Assembly (NCBI RefSeq): GCF_029784135.1
Contig: NC_073746.1
Coordinates: forward strand, 250,861,494 to 250,925,493
Direction of reading: 5' to 3'
Source of the DNA: Toxorhynchites rutilus septentrionalis
Taxonomy: Eukaryota; Arthropoda; Insecta; Diptera; Culicidae
Length of the DNA: 64,000 bases
Of this stretch, positions 10,223 through 21,480 are shown piece by piece. Below the pieces are notes generated by a model. It ran no database searches. It was given only the letters and a program-made list of their open reading frames with translations, and was not told where the DNA came from. The translations under genes were made by a program, and so were the position numbers. Within the stretch, counting starts at the first letter, position 1. Every line of letters starts with the position of its first letter.

Positions 10223-12600
10223 TTAAAAAAAACGGAGAAGGTCTTGTCAGCAGCCTGCTGATGTGGGGTGGAATAGTTTCTTCTCTTCTTCATCCCAAGA
10301 TCTGGCATTCAAATCCATCTGTAGTATCCTTGTAGTCTTGTTCAATGATTCGTCGAAACCAACGACAAAGTTTAGTTTGTAATAAGCAATAATTCCAAAC
10401 ATCATCATGAAGTTCGTTTATCACGCCCTAGTTCTCCTCAATACAACCATGTTCTTTTAGCAGTGCGGAGTCATTTGTGACACATAACTGTTTCCAGACA
10501 CCACCGAATCTCAGCTTCGAGAGAATGGATTTTAGGCATGAATTCATCGATAGTTTTTGAAGAAGGAAAAAAGGAACGGAAATTTCTGTAACCTAGAAAT
10601 TATTTTTTTATAAAAAAAACTATAAAAAGTGCTAAAACTCCCTACTTTCGATTCAGTTGACGGTCGGGGAAGAATGGCAAACAAATTCATAGTTGTATCC
10701 TACCTATCTTTTTGTTTATGCGAATATATCTGCCAAATGCCAGCGAAAATAGCGCGAATGTAGAAACAATCAGACTAAGTTCAATTACAGATAAAAGCAA
10801 ATAAAATATACTGAAAAACTTGCAGAGAGTCAAACAAATCAAATACATTTTTTTGTATCAATACTACAATAATCAAAATTCTAATTAGCGGAATTTGATT
10901 TTCTGCAGATTGGTGACCCATTATTCCCTGATCTTCCAATGGTTTCGAAATCAAGCAAGCCGTCATAATTCCCTGTCTAATCGATGATCATTATTACATT
11001 TGCAGATGCGATAGAGTTCGTATTTTATGTGATAGAAAAATGCTGGAGCTAAACTCAACATGTTGTGGGCTTCGCACCAGAAACTTTACAGTCCAACATC
11101 CAGAAACAAATCATAGACATAAATTTAGCTGACGGATATTGTCACCAAACCCATTTCATATCGATGGAATGCGTGGTATCAATTTTCTCTTTTCCCGCGC
11201 AAATTCGATAAGTAAAGCTGTAAAAGAGCAACTCCCGGTGACATAGTTGACTCCGCAAGTACCGGTTGCGTAACAGCCGTCGTTCGCTTGAAGCACTTTT
11301 AATCGACGTCTTTTTTATCGAACCAATCGATCTGCACCGGTTCGACACAAACAACACCTACGGTATTTGACAGAGCGATAACGCGCCCTCCTCTTTTCAC
11401 ACAGAGGAACATAACCTTCTCAATGTAGCATTATTTGTGCCATTTTTGAAGCAAACAAAACATCTTGATTTTATATCCATTAATTGTTTATTGTATATTG
11501 TTGAGTGGCATAATAAGAAAACCTGCGTTTTTTTCAATTGAAAAATATTTCAAATTGAAAATGTCGACTAGTTTGAACAGAGGTTAAAACTGACCACCAA
11601 ACCACGGAAGCCACCGTTGCCTTATCAGACGTGAAACCCCCGTTAGAATCGTACTGTAATTCGAGCAATAATGTCGCTCGCCTTTTTTCTGCCGTTATCA
11701 GTTGACGCAGTAAACCTGCTTCTTTCGAAAGCCGTTCGTCCTCGATTGATGGCTATCAACGGAGCCACGCGTTTAAGCGCTGACACAATAATGTTCTCTG
11801 TACCCTCCATCAACTGATTAGTTCACACCAACCAACCACAACCAACCGCGTGTGCCAATTTGCGATAATTAAGATTCTAATCACTCACAAAAACGTGAAC
11901 AATGACACACCACTTGTGGTGGCGCGAGGTGACGCCGTGCAGTCTGGCTTGGGTTTGCCATTATGCCACCCCCTTCAAAGTTCTCCTTGGTGGGGTTTCA
12001 TATCCCGCCAGCGACGCGACCCGATTTTGTTCCATTCGCGCGTCGGCATTGAAACTTCAAAGCGTTGCCAAGGAGGAGAAAAAAAACCGAGAGAAGAAGG
12101 CAAAAAAGCGAATTCGTCGGATTCCTTTGATCGCTATCAAAGATGCGAATTGTTTACCGCGCATACCTCCCGCACACGGAAGACATTCGAGCGGTGTTCC
12201 CCACCAACTGATTGATGGGTCCAATTAACGCTTTATTAATGCGGGAATTGGCCTGCATGACGGTGCAATGTGAGTGACGACCGATCGTAGTAAAATTGCA
12301 TCGTGTCGTGAGGTGAAAAAATAATATGGACCATTCAGTTATAACGAACGAATGGTTAGATTTGAGCTATCTTTCTTTCGTTTTCGAAATAATCGATTGC
12401 CATAAACAAAGTGGTTGGACAGAAAACACAGATAGAAAAACGTGTTACAAATCACAAAATGCACAAAATTGTTACAAATTATGAATGAAACACCGTGATT
12501 ATGTCCATTATCTTATTTGTGTGAGTAATTTTGTATATGATAAAATCTAGCACACCTGGGATCACTTTAACCTACACAGTAATGCTTTTGAATCCGGACA
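10223..12600. other. no gene recognised; less AT-rich block at 11.1-12.3 kb
   Basis: The first 900 bases are plain AT-rich DNA. From about 11140 to 12300 the sequence is richer in G and C and free of recognisable repeats. Frames at plus 11850-12215 (121 codons) and plus 11902-12228 overlap in different frames and show no domain, so both look non-coding. The block is a candidate host regulatory region or unrecognised exon area. Confidence 0.4.
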
Positions 12601-12640
12601 GAGTCCAGTCCCAGTCTATCTGAGGAATTGGAGATGGAAG

Positions 12641-13090
12641 ATGGAAGAAGATTGGTCTGAGTATGACGCATGGCAACTACGTAGACTAAAACAGCAACAA
12701 GAGGCAGACAATGTCAAAAAACGGCGCAGACAAAATTGCCGATACAACATTAATAATAATAACAGATACAACGATAACCGTAACAATGGCAGCAGGAACA
12801 TGAACAATTTCAACAATCGTAGTAATAACAATAAAACCACCAACAACAGGAACAATCACAACAATTATAATAATAACAAAAATAACAACAACAACAGCAA
12901 TCACAATAACCGTAACAATAACAACAACAACAACCATAGGAACAAAAATGTTGGCGTCAGACAACTAACTTACAGTGATATTTTTGACGCATTAAATAAG
13001 CTTGACGTCTCGAAAGGGCCAGGTCCTAACGGAATTCTACCGGTATTAATAAGAAATTTGGCATCTGAATTAACTCATCCACTTTTATAG
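12641..13090 (+). pseudogene. poly-asparagine ORF fused in frame to the start of a LINE reverse transcriptase
   Basis: The 149-codon frame has three parts. Residues 1-32 are charged (MEEDWSEYDAWQLRRLKQQQ...). Residues about 33-105 are dominated by Asn with Arg, Lys, His and Tyr, encoded by an AAC/AAT microsatellite. Residues about 107-149 are YSDIFDALNKLDVSKGPGPN followed by GILP and NLASEL, the segment that opens the reverse transcriptase domain of CR1/jockey-like LINEs (the usual motif is L...K..GPD.IP). A stop ends the frame at 13090. Further RT blocks continue in broken frames downstream. The fusion may be accidental read-through of a microsatellite next to a dead LINE. Confidence 0.6.
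12745..12945. repeat. imperfect AAC/AAT microsatellite
   Basis: Two hundred bases made mostly of AAC, AAT and related trinucleotides, open in all three plus-strand frames. In the frame of the ORF above it encodes the Asn-rich tract. Confidence 0.85.
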
Positions 13091-13470
13091 CTCTTCAATA
13101 ATTCATTGGAATCGGAAAGAAGTTTGTCACATTCACTGTGAATGTAATGGATATTGGTAATCAAGTTGAAGCTCTGTACACTCACTTTAGTAAAGCATTC
13201 GATCGCGTTGATATACCATTACTCCTCCATAAACTTAAAAAATAGGGATAGAAGTCAAGCTGTTGGAATGGATCGAATCACATTTGACTGACCGTATGCA
13301 AATAGTATGATTTAAAGGAAAAATTTCAGGACCAATATTTGTTACATCTGGAGTTTCTCAAGGCTCTCATTTAGAACCATTTTTATCCATTTTATTCGTT
13401 AATGATGTTTGCGTTTCTCTTAAAAGTGGTAAGGCACTTATCTACACAGAAGATATGAAGCTCTAAAGCA
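13091..13470 (+). pseudogene. continuation of the LINE reverse transcriptase, degraded
   Basis: After the stop at 13090 the plus strand still reads as reverse transcriptase in shifting frames: QVEALYTHFSKAFDRVDIPL (catalytic region A, with D of FSKAFD), LLEWIESHLTDRMQIV, then FVTSGVSQGSHLEPFLSILF (the S-V-P-Q-G-S motif) and VNDV. The catalytic YADD box is IYTEDMKL here, so a key aspartate is changed. Frameshifts and stops rule out activity. Part of the domain between motifs appears deleted. The clade is CR1/jockey-like at best guess. Confidence 0.7.
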
Positions 13471-13557
13471 AAACCTTTTTTCTTGTGCGGGGGATAGGGA
13501 TCGCACAAAAAATCGCATAAAAAATCGTACCAAACTTCAATTAATCATCCAGCCAGC

Positions 13558-14430
13558 TACGTCTTTCAGAAAGGATGCCAAATCAGAAAACAGGTCACGT
13601 TTTTATGAAATAAATTTAACGTTAATAACTATTTTCACCGTGAACGAATTCTCATGATTTGTATACCAATCGAATCGGAAATTTTCTAAGATTTGTTTGA
13701 TATGTTATACATTACAATTTACTAATCTCTAAATGGTTTAAATTCATGAAAACTGGAGGAACTTCCTTTCTTAATATATCTTAACAGATCGGAAAGATGT
13801 TTGCATCAATTGATAGAAAATATTTCTACGCGTCTATCACAATTAATAAAATGTTATTTTTCATGAGATGAACAATTGAATAACTGTAAAATGTCAAGCG
13901 TTTTCTAAAAGCCATAACTGCTAAGTTTTGAGGCCCGATTTACGGTTTCCCCAATACAGACTTCCAATCCGAAGTAACTGTTGAAATCCGCTTTGCGAAT
14001 ATACATGCAAGTAAGAGGTATTTTTGTTCCCACCGAGCTGTGTTTCCCTAACACGGGCTTCAAAATTAATGTGACAGGGGGAATCCGCTTTGTCAAAACA
14101 TGCATGTCGGGGGTATTTTTGTTCCCACCGAGCTGTGTTTCCCTAACACGAACTTTAAGATCAATGTGCCTGGGGGAATCCGCTTTGTCAAAACATGCAA
14201 GTCGGGGGTATTTTTGTTCCCAAACGATAAAAAACGATGATCGTTTGACAATTTTTCCGCTCACATTTTGGTAGTCCTAGGTATCATATCAAACGTAAAA
14301 GGACGTTCATCAAATTCATTTGTAACGAAGAACATAATCTGTTACAAAAATTTCGATGCATTCTTTATAATATTCTAAGTTGTAAACAAGTAGATTGCAT
14401 AATATAATTGCGTAGTTCTACGTCGAAAAT
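13558..14430. mobile_element. non-autonomous element with 95-bp internal repeats, copy 1
   Basis: It starts CTACGTCTTTCAG and ends CGTAGTTCTACGTCGAAAAT (14411-14430), which match in inverted orientation the ACGTAGAACTACGTC head of the copy at 34756. The middle contains about 2.5 tandem units of 95 bp, each with GGTATTTTTGTTCCCACCGA (14017, 14112, 14207) and GGGGGAATCCGCTTTG. ORFs on both strands across it (for example minus 13905-14264) are products of the tandem repeat. It encodes no recognisable protein and looks like a MITE. Confidence 0.7.
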
Positions 14431-14631
14431 ATGCGGAAAATATAAAAAGTATAAGGTATAAGAAAGGTATAAGATGTATTTTCCATTTGTTTGAGTACAC
14501 GAATAATGATTATTACGATGTTGACAGCTGGGTGCGTAAATTGTGTCTGAAAATCGGTACCTTTCTGGTAGTATCGGTTCCGAAGCAACGAGTTGTCTCA
14601 GAACGAATTCCAATTATTATTTTAAAGCTTT

Positions 14632-14912
14632 CGTGCTCCCTTGGCCGAGTGGTTAGCGTCATAACTAACACGCCGGGTGTTCGGGTTCGATTCCCGTTCT
14701 GGTCGGGGGAATTTTTCGTCAAAAGAAATTTCCTCCGACTTGCACTGTGTTCACGCGTATTCTAGAGCTTGCCACTCAGAATGCATTCAAGGCGTGTTAT
14801 TTGGCATAGAAATCTCAACTAAGTACTAATAAAAATGACGCAAGTAATACTACGTTGAGACGGCGAAGTTCGTCTAGGAACGTTAGTGCCATCGAAGAAG
14901 AAGAAGAAGAAG
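14632..14912 (+). mobile_element. full-length tRNA-derived SINE with target duplication
   Basis: The tRNA-like head has A box TGGCCGAGTGG (14642-14652) and B box GGTTCGATTCC (14684-14694), so it carries a polymerase III promoter. The body ends AACGTTAGTGCCATC and a (GAA)n tail. The flanks carry a 13-bp target duplication, ATTTTAAAGCTTT, at 14619-14631 and 14913-14925. That shows insertion by a LINE-type reverse transcriptase. Frames read through it are not genes. Confidence 0.92.
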
Positions 14913-15889
14913 ATTTTAAAGCTTTAGGACAATACCTAAAGCGTTACATAGGGGTTTTTGAAAAAAAAAACCTGCCAAAATGGCGGCCATTTCTGCTAAA
15001 AATGAGACATTTTTTATGAAAACAAAATCGATAAAATAAGATATCATAAAATCGCTATGTAACGCTTTAGATGATTTTTTTTTCGATTACAGCCAAATCG
15101 GTCGAGTAGATCCTGAGATATCGATACCACCAGCTGTAAAAACATGGTTTCGAGAAAAACACGTTTAAAACTTTGTACAGCAATATTATATTCTTTGAGG
15201 TGACCTTATACTTTCGGCTGTAACATTCCAAGGGAATTAAATATCGAAAAATCCTTTTAGGGCAACATTCCGAAAATGCAAAAAATTTAAAAAAAAACAA
15301 TTTTTCGACCTTCCAGACCGGGGTCCCTCTTTAACTAATAATATTATACGATGAAAATTGAATTGTGATTTACTTTCTGTATTGAGGTGACCAAATTAGC
15401 CAAACAGGAGTCTATATTTTAGTCCTCGGAAGCAGTGTCTTTATCAGTGAAATTTTGCTTTATCGCAAACCATTTTTCTATGTCATCATTTGTTTCTTTG
15501 AAGGTGAATATGGAAAAAAAACACACAAAAGTATAATGTTCGTTTGCTTTTTGTTTTATCTGAAAAATTTCCTGGCCAGAACAGTAATCAACTTCGAAGT
15601 CTCCTGCCAGGATTCATCCTATCGATACCGTTCGCGCCAACCACGCAACTACGGAGACAAACGAAATACAATTCAGTGCACCTAAAACCATTAGTAGGGG
15701 AAAAGGAGGGAATTTGGAACACCTAAGAAAATCGCCCAATATTTCGAAACCAATACGGTCTAAATAAAATATGTCACCTGGAACTATGAGCTACACTTGC
15801 TATCTCTCAATCAATAATGTTTAATCATTATATGAAGCTTCAAATTACCAAATATATCACAAAATAAAAGTGATTAATTTTGGACATTA
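14913..15889. other. no gene recognised
   Basis: AT-rich. A TAGGGGAAAAGGAGGGAATT motif near 15697 resembles the TAGGGGAAAGGGGGGCAG end of the pogo-like element at 51195, so a solo element end may lie here. Short frames (minus 15067-15300, plus 15455-15685) have no motif. Confidence 0.4.
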
Positions 15890-16499
15890 AGACATGATGC
15901 GGGGTGATTTGGACCATCTGTGGAGTAATTTGATCTAGTGTGTTGTCGGAGTTGGCAGCCCCCTATGGATGATGCGTCACTGGCATAAAGCGAATTATGG
16001 CAAAGATATATGTATGAGTATATGTAAATAGAGAATTCGATAGGGTAATTGTCAGTTAGATGTTTTTTGTTGTCTATAGAGTGATTGTTGTCGTTGAAAT
16101 TCAAATTGTTGTGTAGATTAAATAGAAGGTATAGATTTTAAATAAATAATAGGAAATAGATATAGAGTTGAGAAAGGAAGTTAGGGAAATATTGTTGAAA
16201 TTTCAGTTAGTCTCAGTCCAGTAGTCAATCCGTTCACATGTAAAAATAAATGTACTTCCTGTTAATAAATCCGTGTAGTTTGTCAAGTACCAAGCGTTTT
16301 TAATTGTTGGTTCGAAAGTGAAATTGTGATAAATTCCCTGAGCTATCGTTGGTGGATCTTGTCGATCCAGACATGTGTGTTTCGTCGAAAAAAGCATACT
16401 TATTTTTATGTAAAGTATTTTGGGATAAAGTTACAATCAGTAACAGTATTCTGGGTTCGATACCAGGTGTCTTGACCAGATCACAGACCAGAAAAATTG

Positions 16500-16671
16500 G
16501 ATTGAGACCATCTCGAATTCTGTATGGATCTTTTCTCTGTTGTTCGTGCATTTTCAAACACTTTTGATGCTTGATCAAAGAAAATCCGCTCTTGATGGCC
16601 TGCGTTGCTCTTTCAAACTCCACCTTCTTCCAACGTTGTCTGCCCATCCCCGTTTTATAATTCAGCGACAT
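16500..16671 (-). pseudogene. pogo/Tigger-like transposase N-terminus
   Basis: The minus-strand frame starts MSLNYKTGMGRQRWKKVEFE and continues RATQAIKSGFSLIK. This resembles the psq-type helix-turn-helix at the start of pogo/Tigger transposases (basic start, then an acidic helix with A..A...G.SI..A). A frameshift follows; in the next frame ASKVFENARTTEKRSIQ would complete the motif. The DDE domain is not recognisable. In a live element it would bind the terminal repeats. Confidence 0.5.
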
Positions 16672-16808
16672 CTGGAATCAATTAGACCAAAGAAAAGCCT
16701 CAAACCTGTAGGACCAATTCACCCCACAGAAACGTATCCATGTCACCCCACACAACATGCAAAAATTGAAATGCAATTAATTTAATTTATTGTTATCAAT
16801 CTTACAGT

Positions 16809-17491
16809 AGGGCCGGTGGCTTCACTCGATTATCCCTAAGGTTAGCCTCAAACCATGGTTCAAAAGTCTGAACTTGAGTCGGGACTTTATTCGCACCTTC
16901 TCCCGATTCATGTCCAATCACTGTTCGTTAGACGCGCTACTCGGTTACCGAGGTTACCACGACATCGAACACGTTGTTTGGTCGTGTGAGGTGTATCTTG
17001 TTGCCAGATCGAATTTAGAGAACTCCCTTCGGGCTAGAGGAAGGCAGCCCAATGTGCCGGTGAGAGATGTGTTGGCTCGGTTAGACCTTGATTACATGTC
17101 CCAAATATATGTTTTCCTTAAATCTATCGATGTTCGTGTGTGATTATCCTTATATCCTTATACCCTCCATTTCTTCCTTTGTGAGTAATTGGTCCGCTTG
17201 CTATAAACAGGAGAATGAAATGTAAATTCACAACAGATGTATGAATAGATTTAAGAATTGAGTGTGTGTGATTATCAACATTGTAATAATTTCCTTATAC
17301 CCCATCCTTTTCCTGAGAAAATGTCACCCTTTTAATCTCGAGTCCACCACGAGTAATCGGTTTCCCACATTACTAACCATAGATTTAAGAAAATTGTTCA
17401 TATATATAGTTTTAAAAATATATTTAAGATTTCGGCTCCTTTAAACTTATGTAACTGAGCCTGTAAAAATAAACGAATTTATAAAAAAAAA
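16809..17491 (+). mobile_element. 5'-truncated LINE with poly(A) tail and 11-bp target duplication
   Basis: AATCTTACAGT occurs directly before the insert (16798-16808) and directly after its A-rich tail (17492-17502). The insert holds the end of a LINE ORF, a 3' UTR of about 340 bp and an A tract. Truncation at the 5' end and a long target duplication are the usual marks of target-primed reverse transcription. The 3' UTR shares CGAGTAATCGGTT and TTACTAAC with the LINE at 26660-28130, so the two belong to one family. Confidence 0.9.
16812..17143 (+). pseudogene. C-terminal end of an RNase H-bearing LINE polyprotein
   Basis: The frame opens at the truncation point as GRWLHSIIPKVSLKPWFK, then NLSRDFIRTFSRFMSNH, GYHDIEHVVWSC and a normal stop after VPVRDVLARLDLDY and FLKSIDVRV. 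It aligns along its length with the minus-strand LINE product at 27179-27814. The HDIEHVVWSC segment belongs to the cysteine/histidine motif that follows RNase H in these LINEs; here the first CxC pair is deleted together with about 16 neighbouring residues. It is a dead 3' fragment: no promoter, RT or endonuclease remains. Confidence 0.85.
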
Positions 17492-17812
17492 AATCTTACA
17501 GTTTCGCTGCATTAAATTGTTCCTCTTCTGTAGACGAATAGAACTTTACTGCACAATATACGAAAAGTTTGTTTCATCAGCGGAAAAAAACCTTAGAACC
17601 ACGATCGGAAAACTCACATTTTTTGGAAAACAATGTGCTTACCGTGTTCATGCTACCATTTCCTGCCACCTGTCGAATTTTACCAAACCTTTTTTACATT
17701 AGGTACATACGGTTCAACAATAAAAGAAGATGACATTATTAAAAATCCAAGTTGAGTCGTACTTCTTGTGGTCCAATCACCCCGTATGTCCAACTCACCC
17801 CGTGTTACCCTA

Positions 17813-18600
17813 TTATTCAACTTTGTGTCACTATGAATTATAATGGAGCTTCCCATTGACTATTCAGTTTACTGATTTGAATTTGTTTGTTCCGATTTGT
17901 TCGAACTGATACGAATTCAAATGAAGGAACTCACCGCATGCCGGTCGCCAAATGGCCTCGACGAGAGAGGAATCGAAAACGGCGCGGTGGATTATTGGAT
18001 TACGATATGCAGCGGCACGACAACAGCACTAACGACGACGACTACGATGCACGGGAACCCGAGCAAAGTTCAACACAACCTCGCGCCCCCGGTGGATCCC
18101 GGTCGACAGCTTGGATGCTGCTGGGTGATTCTGTTCGAACGGTCCAATTTCCGGGAATTTCGCCTGGAGCCATTGTACGGGAGAGCGGGAGTGGAGTTGT
18201 AAGTTGTGCAAACACTTGGGGCACTCGAGGGCAGGAATATGGATCGGCTTGTAGTGCTCCTGGTACCGTGGTAAGAAGGGAAGAGAGCGCAATGAGAGGC
18301 AGGTCATTGGCGTTCCGTAGACACCTAATAAATTCTGTGCAGTGCAATGTTGCGGGGTCCCCTTGAAGCGGCTGCCTAGCGCTTATTGGCCGCTAATTTA
18401 TGCTTGTGTCGATTTTAAGCTCCTTCGAAGACCATAAATTACGCTGAGAAATTGGCTCCCACGAGTGGTGGTGATCCGAATGATGGTGGCGAGGGGACGA
18501 TTGCCTTCTGGTGAGGTGGTGTGAGGCGGCGAGAAGTTCATCCAGTTTCGTCAAAAGCAGTCAGTGAGATGAGTAGAAACAGAGGGTGTTAAGAAAATGA
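17813..18600. other. GC-richer block with overlapping ORFs, no recognised gene
   Basis: From about 17890 to 18560 composition rises and four ORFs overlap on both strands (plus 17887-18366, 159 codons; plus 17897-18202; minus 18029-18307 and 18042-18347). Openness in several frames at once suggests composition rather than selection on one frame. The longest shows only Arg, Ser and Asp-rich low-complexity sequence. It may be a regulatory block or 5' UTR of a host gene. Confidence 0.4.
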
Positions 18601-19270
18601 TATCAGCTATTATTTTTTTTTGCAAGCCATTTTTTAATATAGACAAAAGATATCACAAGTTATCGCTTGACATGCAGGGTTTGCGGAATAATTTTCATAA
18701 CTTTTAGAGAGCCACTTTAGATAAGATTGAGCAGAATCATTGGGAAATCAGTTGAACATGTTCGTGTGAGTCAGTTCAACTAAACGTTTCATTAGGACAT
18801 TTGATAATATGCATTCATACAAAATATACATTTTGTATTAATTTGATGTTGTTAATTTTTTGAGTTTTTCTAATACATGAGAAATGAATTAGCAAATTAA
18901 CAACAGATATCCATAACCACTGTTAAAAAGCAGCTAATGAAGCTTAGTTATGCAATTAGAATGTTACAATAATGAGATTATCACTTGTTCAGGTCCATGC
19001 AAAATTTTCTAAAGTGCAAACACCTTGTCCAATTTTTCGACGAGAAACCGAATAAGTTCTGAATATATAGAACATTCAAGTTGCACGAAAGATGTCGCAA
19101 AACGGTGCATAAATCAGTTGTTCAATCTGAAATCTTCCGGTTTATGTTTCAGATGTTGCTAGCAGGGTTGTATGCATTTCTTCGATTCGACATATTTGTT
19201 ATTTTTTTTTTCATTTAAAGTTGAACTTTGAAGATATGTTAGTGTCATTCTGCAAAAATAAAACAATGCT
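18601..19270. other. AT-rich stretch, no gene recognised
   Basis: I see no ORF, RNA gene or repeat that I can name in this stretch. Confidence 0.5.
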
Positions 19271-19693
19271 ACTTGGTTGTTGAGTGTGTTAAAAGTATCG
19301 CACTCTATATTCATACCATTTCTGTGTTGTCATACAAAATCAAAAATTCTTGCGTGTGACTTAATCATACACAAACACTCTCCACATAACGGTATAAAAA
19401 CCTACCCGGTACGCCCTATTTTTTCATCGAGTCACTGCTGAATGCAGTGACACCTAGAAACGCTTCTAATACTAAGATGAGCTTGTTAGATTCAAAAAGC
19501 TTGCGGAATTTAACATTGAAACAGCCTTGTGGATCGAGTCATTGAAATCGAATCTTTTTGTTATATGTTTGACCGGTTCAACGAAAAAACTGCGACAAAT
19601 ATTTGAAAGGCACAGATTTCGGTACATATTTTTTGATGGAAATGTACCGATGAAAAAGATTTTTTGATTTTGTATGACAACACAAAAATGGTA

Positions 19694-20853
19694 CAGTGGT
19701 AGACATTCGTTTAGCCGCACCCTATTTTTCCTCAATATTTTAAAATATAAGTCAATTCTTTGTACAGTTTTGCTCATAAAAGACGATTATTGTTTATTTT
19801 CTTCGAATTCATTCTAAAAAAAATGTCGTTCTCGGCAAACCATGCCTTCGATTGCTTGGAAACGTGGATCTATGCATAATCCTGCCTTATAAAACTATAG
19901 CGTTATTCTCAATATGGCCAATCAAAACGTCCTCCAGTAATTGAAGATACTTTTCGGAGTTCATTCGGGTGAAAATGAAACAAATGAGAAGCTTGCTGTG
20001 ATAGGAAACGGCTCCCCACACTGTCAAACTTCCGCCCCCAATGTTTCGCTCGATCTCACGACATTCCGTCGACTTAAATTGTACCAATAGCAACTGTAAC
20101 AGTCCGGACCATCCAAATTGAACTTTTTTCGCCGGAAAATACAACATTTCTCCATTATAGGTTCCATTCCATGTATTGCCGGGCGAAAATGAGATGGTTC
20201 CGCTTATGGGTGACGGTCAGGTTCGGCTTCCCTTGAGGTTTCTTCCACATGATGTTTGGTAACTCATTCAAGATGCGCGCAATATGCCTCTTCGTTACTG
20301 GAACAACCGATTCTGCCTTAATGTATGAGCAGGACATCGTTTCCTGGTTGCTTCGTGTCTTATTCGACCTTTGGTCCTTTGGGCAACTTTGGTGTTCCCA
20401 TTTGTTGGTCGTTATATCCCATATTTCTGGCACTATTTAAAGAAATTCCGTACCACTTTCTCAGATAGACCAATTTTTGTTACGATCGAGCGATTAGAAA
20501 ACTTTTGTTCACTGAATATCTTCATTATTTTCCGCCCCTCTTCCGTCAATAGAATACCTTTCGCCATTCCTTTAAATTCTACGTAAATCACTAATCTGAC
20601 CAACTTCTTACGTTGCACATCTAATATTTATATTGTAAATTAAACATTCCCAACTATTTTTTCAAGAAACACAGATAAAGGCTTGGTGATTATGCGAAAA
20701 CTCGATTTTTATGCCCTACGGCTAAACGTATGTCTCGGGAAAAAACGACGTTTGAATGTTTATATCCACCGATGCCGCCTTGTGTGTGTGTGTGATTGTG
20801 ACGCACGTCCTTTCGTTTTTTTTCAAATGCGGCTAAACGAATGTCTATCACTG
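19694..20853 (-). mobile_element. Tc1-like transposon with TIRs and TA duplication
   Basis: Terminal inverted repeats CAGTGGTAGACATTCGTTTA/GCCGCA (19694 onward) and their complement (ending 20853) differ at one position in about 26. TA flanks both sides (19692-19693, 20854-20855). A subterminal copy of the motif, GGCTAAACGTATGTC, lies near 20719. Length 1160 bp. The transposase inside is broken. Confidence 0.88.
19887..20567 (-). pseudogene. Tc1-family transposase, frameshifted
   Basis: Reading begins MAKGILLTEEGRKIMKIFSE, an N-terminal helix-turn-helix, and stops after VVRNFFK. In the next frame come VVPVTKRHIARILNELPN and LTVTHKRNHLIFARQYMEWN, the Tc1 segment just before the first catalytic aspartate. 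The third piece has KKVQFGWSG (normally DEKKFNLDGPDG), IGGGSLTVWGAVSYHSKL and LQLLEDVLIGHIENN. At least two frame changes and several stops are present, and the C-terminal catalytic region is missing. The gene would have encoded a DD34E transposase; this one is inactive. Confidence 0.8.
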
Positions 20854-21039
20854 TATGAATAAAGAATTCAACACTTTTAACACGCTCAACAACCAAGTCA
20901 CTTTGTTTTTTTATTGTATGTGATTGAGTCATACACAAGTACTTCTGATTTTGTGTGTTGTCAATGGTGGAGCAAACATAGAATCGAAAAAAAATCAAAT
21001 TCAAATCCATTTTCTTAAAAAAGTATTTTCACAAAAACC

Positions 21040-21480
21040 AACAAGTCATTCTTACATCGGAAGATGAGCATTTTCACATAAAAAAGTTTATCTAACAACA
21101 ACTTTTTCATATTTTTATTGAAAAAATACTGCTAATCCTTATTTTGTTTAAAATAAAGGTAACGATATAGTGTATTCAAAAAAAAATGAATTAAAATATT
21201 GACTTTTATACCAGATGTCATTTTTATCGCTTTTTGCTTTTGAAATATATGACACAATGTTTTTTTTAAATTAAAAAAAAAATTATTTCAAAAAAAAAAA
21301 TTGAACTTTTTCGGTGCAATTTTGTTTGAATATGTTTCGTATTTTTTTAACGAAAACTTACACTATTTCCTGCATTTCTTTCTCTGACCAAAATGTTGTA
21401 AGTCTCATAGTTTTTGTATTCTTTTTTAATTTTCAGAAAGTTTTAGAAAAAAAAATCTAACCTCATGAACTAGAAGACCT
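21040..21480. repeat. diverged copy of an arm of the 56.6-58.3 kb palindrome
   Basis: CAACAAGTCATTCTTACATC, GGAAGATGAGCATTTTCACA and the following AAAAAGTTT/ACAACAACTTTTTCAT line up with 56975-57050. The end (GACCAAAATGTTGTAAGTCT) lines up with 58083-58110, so the loop side is collapsed. No gene is present. Confidence 0.6.

Larger units (their letters stand above)
15890..17812 (-). mobile_element. degraded pogo/Tigger-like element, interrupted by a LINE
   Basis: The left side has GCGGGGTGATTTGGACCA (15899-15916). The right side (17768-17812) in reverse complement reads TAGGGTAACACGGGGTGAG followed by TTGGACATACGGGGTGATTGG. These look like two ends of the same inverted-repeat family. A related CACCCCACA-type motif lies at 16714-16748 and could be an alternative right end. 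A transposase N-terminus lies between, and a 5'-truncated LINE has inserted at 16809. Element limits are approximate. Confidence 0.45.
19271..20898. mobile_element. foldback element split by a Tc1-like insertion
   Basis: The left arm (19271-19350, ACTTGGTTGTTGAGTGTGTT... to CATACAAAATCAAAAA) is inverted on the right as 19654-19693 plus 20854-20898, ending CTCAACAACCAAGT. The right arm becomes continuous only if the 1160-bp Tc1 element and one TA are removed. In the left arm the same position reads TA, so the pre-insertion site is visible. The arms are about 80 bp; the loop between them is about 300 bp and non-coding. Confidence 0.75.

Noticed and set aside
12616..12964. Leu- or Val-rich minus-strand ORFs that look like membrane proteins
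   Set aside because: They are the antisense of the AAC/AAT microsatellite; hydrophobic codons arise from the complement of Asn codons.
14632..14720. tRNA gene from A and B boxes near 14642 and 14684 (also 23604 and 58580)
   Set aside because: The boxes sit in a repeated sequence with a non-tRNA body, (GAA)n tail and target duplications, so these are SINE heads.
17887..18366. 159-codon plus-strand ORF as a gene
   Set aside because: Four overlapping frames on both strands are open, which is expected from composition; no recognisable motif.
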